Origin: a virus
Virus record (IMG/VR): IMGVR_UViG_3300020455_000639
Location: 1-40,971 of that record
Strand: one strand, 5' to 3'
DNA length: 40,971 nucleotides
Of this stretch, positions 1-5,472 are shown one piece after another; position 1 is the first letter of the stretch, and each line of letters opens with the position of its first letter. The notes beneath the pieces are model-generated. The model saw only the letters and a program-made list of their open reading frames with translations, was not told the DNA's origin and did no database searches. The position numbers were made by a program, and so were the translations under genes.

Positions 1-54
1 AGTTGTTCTCTCATGTGTAGCATACCCATTCCGTTTCATTATTATATAATTGAT

Positions 55-83
55 ATTATATATTAAAAAAGGGAGGGTGTAAA
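55..83 (-). promoter_or_regulatory. sigma70-type promoter overlapping a terminator
   Basis: On the minus strand a TTTACA box (78-83) is followed after exactly 17 bases by a perfect TATAAT box (55-60). This is a good match to a host-type sigma70 promoter and would fire leftward out of the window. The -35 box lies in the loop of the terminator at 66-96. The gene it serves starts at or beyond the left edge. The geometry is seen directly; promoter activity is inferred. Confidence 0.55.
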
Positions 84-96
84 CCCCTCCCTTTTC
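66..96 (-). terminator. intrinsic terminator after the gene at 126-290
   Basis: Bases 67-77 (AAAAGGGAGGG) pair perfectly with 85-95 around a 7-base loop. Read on the minus strand, the hairpin is followed by a run of T. It lies 30 bases beyond the stop of the small gene at 126-290. The T/A-rich flanks on both sides could let it work in both directions. Confidence 0.8.
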
Positions 97-125
97 AATA
101 TTCTTTTTTTAGATTGTTGGACGTG

Positions 126-290
126 CTAGAGATGCGTCTCTAGACAGATCCGCTTGCATACGCTTTCATTGTCATCACACTCGACTAGGCACTGAAAATA
201 ATCGTTTATCGCATCGTTGGTTTCTTCTTGTACTTCTGGATGGATGTTATCCCAACCTGCTAATTGATTATAGGAAATTAGATTGTGCAT
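126..290 (-). CDS. small hypothetical phage protein (54 aa)
   Basis: This 54-residue acidic protein begins MHNLISYNQLAGW and carries four cysteines in its C-terminal half (CLVEC, CKRIC). I chose the ATG at 290 because a GAGG Shine-Dalgarno sits six bases upstream. An in-frame ATG at 302 would remove that spacing. The gene follows a TATAAATA late promoter (374-381) and a nine-codon reading frame, and is followed by a strong terminator. I do not recognise a domain. The paired cysteines could bind a metal or form a disulfide, but that is only inference. Confidence 0.6.
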   Translation of the reverse strand: MHNLISYNQLAGWDNIHPEVQEETNDAINDYFQCLVECDDNESVCKRICLETHL

Positions 291-320
291 TGATGACCTC
301 ATGTTAAGTGTTTACTTTTT

Positions 321-350
321 TTACAATAATATAGTGGGGTTTTGAAGCAT
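321..350 (-). CDS. nine-codon leader or micro-ORF
   Basis: A minus-strand ATG (348-350) reads MLQNPTILL and stops at 321-323. It has a strong GGGAG ribosome site seven bases upstream, better than the one for the downstream gene at 126-290. It sits in the leader between a late promoter and that gene. It could be a translated leader that tunes expression of the downstream gene, or a chance frame in a leader; its length alone proves nothing. Confidence 0.25.
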   Translation of the reverse strand: MLQNPTILL

Positions 351-373
351 TGTGTTCTCCCGTTCTACAATTT

Positions 374-381
374 TATTTATA
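374..381 (-). promoter_or_regulatory. T4-type late promoter TATAAATA
   Basis: A perfect T4 late-promoter octamer (TATAAATA on the minus strand) lies about 85 bases upstream of the gene at 126-290 and just upstream of the nine-codon frame at 321-350. In T4 such boxes are read by the phage late sigma factor gp55 with the sliding clamp. Confidence 0.65.
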
Positions 382-493
382 CAAAATGTGTTTGAATTTC
401 AAGATATTTTAACAAATATTTATGCCTATTAAAAAAACTTATAGGTCGAAAAATACCTGCGATAATTTTTCCGACTTTTATGGAAATGAAAAG

Positions 494-519
494 CAAAAAA
501 GGTGGGGACACCCCACCTT
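494..519 (-). terminator. intrinsic terminator after the DUF4278-like gene
   Basis: AAGGTGGGG (499-507) pairs perfectly with CCCCACCTT (511-519) around a three-base loop. On the minus strand this is followed by six T. It lies 27 bases after the stop of the gene at 546-668 and ends that transcription unit. Confidence 0.85.
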
Positions 520-545
520 ATGCGTATGCGTATGCAAGTGTTCGC

Positions 546-668
546 TTAAGCAGAAGCAAGTTCTTTGTTGAACTTAACACCACGGTAAGTCATCTCTGAC
601 TTAGACTGTACTGTTTGCTTGCGATCATTGGTGTCATACTTAACACCACGGTATGTGACTTGTGCCAT
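546..668 (-). CDS. DUF4278-like small protein (40 aa)
   Basis: This 40-residue protein has two copies of the YRGVK(Y/F) motif: VTYRGVKYD near residue 4 and MTYRGVKFN near residue 26. The motif matches DUF4278, a short domain of unknown function common in marine cyanobacteria and their phages. I start it at the ATG at 668, which has AGGAG eight bases upstream. A longer frame continues to 737 but runs through the end of the next gene. It is the last gene before the terminator at 494-519. Function unknown. Confidence 0.7.
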   Translation of the reverse strand: MAQVTYRGVKYDTNDRKQTVQSKSEMTYRGVKFNKELASA

Positions 669-700
669 TGGGTTTACTCCTAAAGTAGTTGGGGTTTTTA

Positions 701-730
701 ATTCCGTTCCTTTAGTCGGCTTTTGCGTCC
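701..730. repeat. direct repeat, copy 1 of 2
   Basis: This 30-base segment begins ATTCCGTTCC and ends TTGCGTCC, with AGTCGGCTT between. It recurs with small shifts at 887-916. It covers the last codons and stop of the gene at 712-876. Together the two copies bracket that gene. Confidence 0.55.
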
Positions 731-876
731 CACTCACAATGAGGTGTCTCTTCTATCACGACGCTGATCATTTCAGCTCGTGTCTGTTCCTCAATCTTAA
801 ACTCATTCATCTTATCTAAAAGAATCTGAGCGTCGATGCAAGAAAAAGTAGTTGCGATAACTGCTAGATGAAACAT
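712..876 (-). CDS. small hypothetical phage protein (54 aa)
   Basis: The 54-residue protein begins MFHLAVIATTFSCIDAQ and ends HCEWDAKAD. The first 15 residues are hydrophobic and could be a short membrane or signal-like segment; the rest is acidic and helical-looking. No strong Shine-Dalgarno precedes the ATG. The bases directly before it (CGTTCATCC) are the same as those before the next gene upstream, at 905-1108. The gene is flanked by the 30-base direct repeats at 701-730 and 887-916. No domain recognised. Confidence 0.6.
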   Translation of the reverse strand: MFHLAVIATTFSCIDAQILLDKMNEFKIEEQTRAEMISVVIEETPHCEWDAKAD

Positions 877-886
877 GGGATGAACG

Positions 887-916
887 ATTCCGTTCCGAGT
901 CGGCTTACTTGCGTCC
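887..916. repeat. direct repeat, copy 2 of 2
   Basis: Second copy of the repeat at 701-730. It has the same first ten bases (ATTCCGTTCC), the same central AGTCGGCTT and the same end TTGCGTCC, at the same total length of 30 bases. It spans the last codons of the gene at 905-1108 and the leader of the gene at 712-876. Confidence 0.55.
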
Positions 917-1108
917 TAAGATAAAAGCATCACATCTACCTTCGACTTTTGTACGGAGGTAATCTATTAGGTACTCGTGAGCATCAGAGTTAAGATTCTC
1001 ATCGCTGAGTATCTCTATTCTGTTGCGGTTCCATTCTGAACATGACATTTCCCAGTGGGAAGCGTTGTGATCAGCAAGGAGAGATGCTAATAGTGCGACT
1101 TCTATCAT
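905..1108 (-). CDS. small hypothetical phage protein (67 aa)
   Basis: The 67-residue protein starts MIEVALLASLLADHNASHW and ends AFILGRK. The N-terminus is hydrophobic, and WEMSCSEWNRNRIE follows. Its ATG is preceded by CGTTCATCC, the same leader as the gene at 712-876, and its 3' end lies in the direct repeat shared with that gene. A CATAAATA late-type box lies 37 bases upstream. No known domain was recognised. Confidence 0.6.
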   Translation of the reverse strand: MIEVALLASLLADHNASHWEMSCSEWNRNRIEILSDENLNSDAHEYLIDYLRTKVEGRCDAFILGRK

Positions 1109-1144
1109 TGGATGAACGATGTGTTAATAGTAACACATTTCAAC

Positions 1145-1152
1145 TATTTATG
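1145..1152 (-). promoter_or_regulatory. late-type promoter CATAAATA
   Basis: A minus-strand CATAAATA (one base from T4 TATAAATA) lies 37 bases upstream of the gene at 905-1108. It would drive the group of small genes down to the terminator at 494-519. Confidence 0.45.
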
Positions 1153-1180
1153 CAAGTAGTTTTGTATAACGTGATACGGT

Positions 1181-1363
1181 TTACACATCTATCTCAATTT
1201 CATCTACACATAGCAGTGACACAACAAGTTGTTTAGCAACTTTATTTGATTCAATCAATTTATTCATCCAAATTCTTTCTTGTAGTGTAACTGGTACACC
1301 ATCTGTGGTTCTAATCCGACAGCATATGTCGGTAAGTTCTAGCCTGGATCTCTCGCTTAACAT
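1181..1363 (-). CDS. small hypothetical phage protein (60 aa)
   Basis: The 60-residue protein starts MLSERSRLELTDICCRI and contains VTLQERIWMNKLIE. It looks helical and amphipathic and carries a vicinal Cys pair. I start it at the ATG at 1363, which overlaps the stop of the gene at 1357-1497 (ATGTTAA), suggesting translational coupling. A TTG start at 1375 is possible but less likely. No function can be given. Confidence 0.65.
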   Translation of the reverse strand: MLSERSRLELTDICCRIRTTDGVPVTLQERIWMNKLIESNKVAKQLVVSLLCVDEIEIDV

Positions 1364-1497
1364 GTTGGATTGCAAGGTGGTTCGTCTTCTTCTGGCATAT
1401 CGTATGGTCCGTTCATCTTTTTGTTATACTCTCTCTCATCAAGAACCTCATTAATGAGATCCTTCAGTTGAATTTTAAGTTGTGTGTCAATCTTCAT
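1357..1497 (-). CDS. small hypothetical phage protein (46 aa)
   Basis: The 46-residue protein begins MKIDTQLKIQLKDLINEVLDE. It has a charged helical N-terminal half and a Pro/Glu-rich tail ending CNPTC. It overlaps the gene at 1487-1690 by 11 bases and the next gene at 1181-1363 by 7 bases, as expected inside one operon. No domain recognised. Its place in an unbroken chain of overlapping genes is the main evidence that it is real. Confidence 0.6.
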   Translation of the reverse strand: MKIDTQLKIQLKDLINEVLDEREYNKKMNGPYDMPEEDEPPCNPTC

Positions 1498-1690
1498 CTA
1501 GATCGCCACCATATTCTTCTAAGAGTTTACTAACTTTATCCTCTGTACCTTCCATAAGTTTTACCTCATAGAGAGTAGACTTCATATACTTTTTAATCTT
1601 TTTGTAATCCTTTAGAAGTTTTTGAACTTCATCGTCGTTGATTACCACTGTAGCTTTACTTGGTCCGCTACCACCAAATCCTTCTGCCAT
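1487..1690 (-). CDS. hypothetical phage protein (67 aa)
   Basis: The 67-residue protein begins MAEGFGGSGPSKATVVINDD, continues with a Lys-rich predicted helix (LLKDYKKIKKYMKS) and ends in an acidic tail. Its ATG overlaps the stop of the upstream gene by one base (TAATG), a coupling junction. Family not recognised. The small size and the place between other small phage genes suggest an accessory role rather than a virion core protein. Confidence 0.65.
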   Translation of the reverse strand: MAEGFGGSGPSKATVVINDDEVQKLLKDYKKIKKYMKSTLYEVKLMEGTEDKVSKLLEEYGGDLDED

Positions 1691-1965
1691 TAGTCTTTTC
1701 TCTTTCTCTTAGGTTTTTTTGGTTCTTGTCCAGCAGGATACCATGTCTTTGGATTTGCTATACCACCTGCTTGTTTAAAAGTCACGAAGTCTTTCTTATA
1801 TTTGTCATAGTAATGATCAAATAAATCCACTTCTTTATTTGCTATTGCAAGATCATGTACTTCTTTACCCTCAAGTTTATATGTTATAACATATGCAGTG
1901 TAAGGTAACTTCTTATCATCTGCTGCAGTTAGAGGACAATTTTCATGTAACAACGTAATGCTCAT
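1690..1965 (-). CDS. hypothetical phage protein (91 aa)
   Basis: The 91-residue protein starts MSITLLHENCPLTAADDKKL and ends in a very basic tail (KKPKRKRKD). The middle looks like a small alpha/beta domain (YTAYVITYKLEGKEVHDLAI). I start it at 1965, where ATGA overlaps the stop of the upstream gene. A longer start at 1980 would lie deeper inside that gene. The basic tail could bind nucleic acid, which is inference. No named domain recognised. Confidence 0.65.
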   Translation of the reverse strand: MSITLLHENCPLTAADDKKLPYTAYVITYKLEGKEVHDLAIANKEVDLFDHYYDKYKKDFVTFKQAGGIANPKTWYPAGQEPKKPKRKRKD

Positions 1966-2531
1966 GAACGACCACCCCATGTAATATCTGGATAAGCAGT
2001 CTGTATAATACTTAAGGTGAGTTTATATCTCTTCTGAAGTTGATGATCCTTAACTAATACCATGATCTCTGCTTCTTTAGGGTGAAGACCCTCAAGCATC
2101 TGAATAAACATTGTCTCTCTACGAAGACCTGACAGACCTGGATTACCACCCTGCAAATAATTGTAGAAGTTTTGGTATTCTTTACGAATTGATGTATGTT
2201 TATTTCTTACTGCTTCATCAGGCATATAATCAGAGTTTGCTGCCTTGTTCATTGATGAAGATAAAGTATCATCAAATGGTGTCTGCTCATCTGGTTGAGA
2301 ATAAGGAACTTCTCCCTCAGGGAGTACAGACTTACACGTATCATCAAAATTCCAGATAAGAATAGTGACTAACGGATCGCATCGGTACTTCTTAAGAACC
2401 TCTGCTTTTAAAGTAGTACTCCTTTGTTTAGATGCCAAATCCAAAATCTCATGCATGAATGGATTTGGTTGCAACTCAGGAAGATCATCAATAGTTTTAG
2501 TCTTCTTCGTCGTTGTCTTCTGTGGTGTCAT
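1962..2531 (-). CDS. DUF6433-like phage protein (189 aa)
   Basis: The protein has an N-terminal Thr/Lys-rich stretch, then MHEILDLASKQRSTTLKAEV near residue 26, a central LPEGEVPY motif, RRETMFIQMLEGLHPKEAEI near residue 137 and a C-terminal YPDITWG. From memory, this order fits the phage family DUF6433 of T4-like viruses, whose function is unknown. An ATG at 2456 in front of the core domain is an alternative start. The gene overlaps the upstream membrane protein by 35 bases and the downstream gene by 4. Confidence 0.65.
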   Translation of the reverse strand: MTPQKTTTKKTKTIDDLPELQPNPFMHEILDLASKQRSTTLKAEVLKKYRCDPLVTILIWNFDDTCKSVLPEGEVPYSQPDEQTPFDDTLSSSMNKAANSDYMPDEAVRNKHTSIRKEYQNFYNYLQGGNPGLSGLRRETMFIQMLEGLHPKEAEIMVLVKDHQLQKRYKLTLSIIQTAYPDITWGGRS

Positions 2532-2730
2532 AATTTTCAAATCGAACTGCTACAATTTCATCAGGAACCAAATTACCATTCTCATCTAACATCTCAGGGT
2601 GAGTCCACATATACTGAGGGGTGCTTTCATAAGAATGTTGCCTTGCCATCCATCCTATCATACCTCCTACCAAGAGTGCAAGTAAGGACACTGTTGTTGT
2701 CAGCGTCAAGGTTACTATGGTCATTTCCAT
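2497..2730 (-). CDS. small single-pass membrane protein (77 aa)
   Basis: The protein begins MEMTIVTLTLTTTVSLLALL and has one hydrophobic span (about residues 4-27, ending GGMIGWMA). A polar, strongly acidic tail (TTEDNDEED) follows. The start at 2730 has GGAG seven bases upstream; the longer frame to 2826 is not supported by a ribosome site. It likely sits in the inner membrane with one face exposed. Function unknown. Confidence 0.65.
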   Translation of the reverse strand: MEMTIVTLTLTTTVSLLALLVGGMIGWMARQHSYESTPQYMWTHPEMLDENGNLVPDEIVAVRFENYDTTEDNDEED

Positions 2731-2746
2731 TTGCTTACTCCGAGAA

Positions 2747-2971
2747 TTACTTTGTTTTTTTGATGTCAATACTGAACTCAAATTGCAAACGTATCTCTCG
2801 TTTAAATAGAGAGACAACTTTGCCAAACATTATTTGAAATGTTTTAGGTTTACGTTGATTCCCCCTCCTGTTACGATGACGTAACATTAACTCAAATCCC
2901 TTGTTAATCTCAATGGATTCGCTCTTAGTTTTATTTAGAGACTTTTCTTCTCCATCTTGCTCTTCTGTCAT
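2747..2971 (-). CDS. hypothetical basic phage protein (74 aa)
   Basis: The 74-residue protein starts with an acidic stretch (MTEEQDGEEKSLNKTKS), then becomes strongly basic (LRHRNRRGNQRKPKT) and ends FSIDIKKTK. Its ATG overlaps the stop of the carbamoyltransferase at 2968-4482 by four bases (ATGA), so the two are probably translated together. No domain recognised; the Arg/Lys cluster may bind nucleic acid. Confidence 0.6.
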   Translation of the reverse strand: MTEEQDGEEKSLNKTKSESIEINKGFELMLRHRNRRGNQRKPKTFQIMFGKVVSLFKREIRLQFEFSIDIKKTK

Positions 2972-4482
2972 AGTAGTTGTTTAGTCTCGTAGAACCAAAG
3001 ATAATCTAATTCAGAGCCACAGAGAGTAATGATAGCTTGTTGAGGTGTTTCAACCAATGGTTCACCAGCAAGATTAAAACTTGTATTAAGTAATATGCCG
3101 TGACCACTTAGTCGTTTAAATTCTAGCAAGAGATCATAAAGATGTCCAGTGCTTACTGTCTGTACTCTACATGTTTTATCAACATGTGTTACTCCAGGAA
3201 TTAGATCTGTCTTAACTGGGAAGCACACTGTCATGTATGGATTAGGTATAACATCATCAAAATATAGATGAGCATCCTCTTCTAATACTATGGCAGCGAA
3301 TGGTCTATACCATTCTCTCTTCTTAATTCTATTTACAATGTCTCTAGCATAAGGATTAAGAGCATTGAATAAGATAGATCTATTACCTAGAGCACGTTGT
3401 CCTGACTCTGCCTGACCATTAAAGACTGCTACTGACCTATTCATATACAATAAACGAGCAATGTCCTTTGCCTCAGCATATTCTCCATCAATTAGATCAG
3501 TCTTATGACTAATACCATGATGTGCTGTAGTAGTTATAGGTTTAACAGTCATATCTTGAGTGAGTTTTCTGTAAGCATACATGGCAGCACCTATAGAGTT
3601 ACCACCATCATCACATAAAGGTTCAAAGTAAAACTCAATTTCTGGGAATCTCTTTATGAGTTGGTAGTTAGTAAGAATGTTCATTGCATACCCACCACTA
3701 AGACAAACCTTCTTTACACCATGTTGTTTAACATACTTATCAACTAAGGCACATACCTTCTCTTGACAGTGCCATTGCACCTCACAACAATAGTCTGCAA
3801 ACTTTTGATAGTTATCTTTAGTAATATCAATATGATATCTATCTCTCCCACCCATCATAACGTCTTTAAAGTCTGGACACTCTTGAAAATAATTATTGAC
3901 ACGATCAAGTGTGAATTTAATCTCAAAAATTCTATTGCCATACGATGATAATCCCATTGCTTTACCACAGTCATCAATCGTCTGACCAATTGCTAACGCA
4001 GCAGTGTTATAAAGATTCCCAATGTTAGGATCATGTATAACATTATCACTAGTCCAATTGTTTTTATACACTGGAGTAAACTTACATGGATAACTTGCAA
4101 AGTAAATACTCTCACCCTCATACTCATCATCACCAACCACTCCACCACAAGCATCAATTACTACAACCAATGCTTTATCAAACCCACTGTTATAAAAAGC
4201 AAGTGAAGCATGATGTAAATGGTGTACAGATTCTTTTGTCTCTATAAACTTAACTCTCGGATTGACCTTACGTATTAACTCTCTCTTCTCATCCTCATCA
4301 TAGTTAGTACTGAGAATAATATAATCTGGATCAGATTCTAATATCATCTGATAGATATGTTCTATCCCACTATCATGTTTCTTCCTACTATATCTCTCCT
4401 CTCTAAAATAATTTTTGACAACACCATCCTCTAGCACCACAGCGGATGCTTCATGACCAGAGAATAACGCTACTACTTTCAT
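2968..4482 (-). CDS. carbamoyltransferase, NodU/CmcH/TobZ family (504 aa)
   Basis: This family moves a carbamoyl group from carbamoyl phosphate via carbamoyl-adenylate to a hydroxyl on a sugar or natural product. The Kae1-like N-domain shows the metal-binding HHxxHA motif (H88, H91) and a VVVIDACGG strand, then LSGGYAMN. The C-terminal YrdC-like domain carries AESGQRALGNRSIL and WYRPFAA, where the usual Pro of GPRALGNRSIL is Gln. At 504 aa it is shorter than typical (about 550-600) but has both domains. It is divergent from the bilin reductase and coupled to the small gene at 2747-2971. It is separate from the main cluster; the acceptor is unknown. Confidence 0.85.
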   Translation of the reverse strand: MKVVALFSGHEASAVVLEDGVVKNYFREERYSRKKHDSGIEHIYQMILESDPDYIILSTNYDEDEKRELIRKVNPRVKFIETKESVHHLHHASLAFYNSGFDKALVVVIDACGGVVGDDEYEGESIYFASYPCKFTPVYKNNWTSDNVIHDPNIGNLYNTAALAIGQTIDDCGKAMGLSSYGNRIFEIKFTLDRVNNYFQECPDFKDVMMGGRDRYHIDITKDNYQKFADYCCEVQWHCQEKVCALVDKYVKQHGVKKVCLSGGYAMNILTNYQLIKRFPEIEFYFEPLCDDGGNSIGAAMYAYRKLTQDMTVKPITTTAHHGISHKTDLIDGEYAEAKDIARLLYMNRSVAVFNGQAESGQRALGNRSILFNALNPYARDIVNRIKKREWYRPFAAIVLEEDAHLYFDDVIPNPYMTVCFPVKTDLIPGVTHVDKTCRVQTVSTGHLYDLLLEFKRLSGHGILLNTSFNLAGEPLVETPQQAIITLCGSELDYLWFYETKQLL

Positions 4483-4520
4483 GCTAAATATGTTATACTT
4501 GATTTAAATTAGAACTTGTA

Positions 4521-5198
4521 ATGAGTGTAAAAGATACTTTATTTAAATGTCTACAGTTTGGTACGTTCCAATACGGAGACTATAATCTTACTGAATTACC
4601 TCTACCAGAATGGTTAGAAGCAGAGGTAGGTAGTGAAGGAACTAGTATTAAATCTTATGTATGGAAGAGTGGTTGGTTAAGAAGAATAAGACTATGCGAA
4701 CTAAACTTAAAAGATAAGTTCGTTGCAGAATCATTAGTCATCTATCCAGATTGGACACTGATAAACCCCGTCTTTGGAACAGAGTTTGTAAATGCTGGTG
4801 GCAGAAGATTCTTTGGCACTATAGACTTCCATCCTCTACAGAATGATTACGTATATAATGACCAGTATATCAACAAACACCTAGGAGATCAACCCAATAG
4901 GTCTAAAAACACATCTAATATCTACGATCTTAATAAATTCTTTTCTAAAAAACTTTGGGTTAAATCTGATAAAACAAACTTCTATGAAGAATACTTAAAG
5001 GATTTAGAATTATACCTTAAAAGATACCTAAAAATGATGGCAAAACCTAGACGTGAGAACGCTAGAGAATTACAGGGTCAGTACGACAAGCATCTAGCAG
5101 GTACAGATCCTGCTTTAGGTATTTTAAAAAGTTATTACGACAAGGAATTCGCAGAGAAATATATTCACGAATTCCTCTTTGATCTTGCTAAGAAATAA
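4521..5198 (+). CDS. ferredoxin-dependent bilin reductase, PebA/PebS-like (225 aa)
   Basis: HY2/FDBR-family enzymes reduce biliverdin or dihydrobiliverdin with ferredoxin to make phycobilin pigments, and several subtypes are known from cyanophages. The protein aligns by eye along the FDBR fold: a tryptophan strand (SYVWKSGWLRR), FGTEFVNAGGRRFFGTIDFH, FFSKKLWV, then TDPALG and IHEFLFDL at the end. The C-terminal catalytic Asp (D206 in phage PebS) is D196 here. The central catalytic Asp (D105 in PebS) appears to be Glu88, in FGTEF. The spacing best resembles PebA, but PebS, PcyA or PcyX cannot be excluded. It is one of only two plus-strand genes. No heme oxygenase is visible in the window. Confidence 0.8.
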   Translation: MSVKDTLFKCLQFGTFQYGDYNLTELPLPEWLEAEVGSEGTSIKSYVWKSGWLRRIRLCELNLKDKFVAESLVIYPDWTLINPVFGTEFVNAGGRRFFGTIDFHPLQNDYVYNDQYINKHLGDQPNRSKNTSNIYDLNKFFSKKLWVKSDKTNFYEEYLKDLELYLKRYLKMMAKPRRENARELQGQYDKHLAGTDPALGILKSYYDKEFAEKYIHEFLFDLAKK

Positions 5199-5433
5199 TA
5201 CTATTTTCTTTTAAATATCTTGCAGTATCTCTACACCCACCAAGTTTCTCACCGTTTAATACTACTTGAGGGAAGGTAGATCCTTCCCCAAACTCCTGAT
5301 AGAATGCTTTACTGTCGAAGTGTTGATCCAATTTATAAGTAACGTAACTTAAGTTAGACAGTTTTAATACCTGTTCTATCTTGTCACAATATGGACATCC
5401 TTCTTTAGAATAGACAGCAAAATTCTTGGACAT
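5188..5433 (-). CDS. glutaredoxin (81 aa)
   Basis: A small dithiol glutaredoxin with the active site C13-P-Y-C16, the cis-proline loop TFPQV (P55) and the glutathione-site GGCRDT. These proteins reduce disulfides with glutathione; phage versions commonly feed ribonucleotide reductase. Full length for the family. Its end overlaps the convergent bilin reductase by 11 bases. A TCTAAATA box within a hairpin lies about 20 bases upstream of the ATG. Confidence 0.92.
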   Translation of the reverse strand: MSKNFAVYSKEGCPYCDKIEQVLKLSNLSYVTYKLDQHFDSKAFYQEFGEGSTFPQVVLNGEKLGGCRDTARYLKENSIIS

Positions 5434-5439
5434 ATCTAC

Positions 5440-5472
5440 GGTATAAAAATGTATTTAGAAATACAGTATACC
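5440..5472 (-). promoter_or_regulatory. palindrome with late-type promoter between fibre gene and glutaredoxin
   Basis: GGTATA (5440-5445) pairs with TATACC (5467-5472), and inside it TGTATTT (5450-5456) pairs with AAATACA (5459-5465). On the minus strand the inner hairpin is followed by ATTTTTAT, so it could terminate the gene at 5473-7392. The hairpin also contains TCTAAATA, a late-type box for the glutaredoxin gene. Confidence 0.45.

Noticed and set aside
1-39. Possible gene start at the left edge (ATG at 39, reading MKRNGYATHERTT out of the window).
   Set aside because: Too short to judge. There is no Shine-Dalgarno, and a GAGAG just before the edge suggests the true start may lie outside.
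546-737. Longer 63-aa form of the DUF4278-like protein.
   Set aside because: The extra 23 residues overlap the end of the previous gene and the direct repeat. AGGAG supports the ATG at 668.
619-819. Short plus-strand open frames antisense to the small genes and to many other minus-strand genes.
   Set aside because: They lie opposite well-supported genes, lack ribosome sites and show no protein-like motifs.
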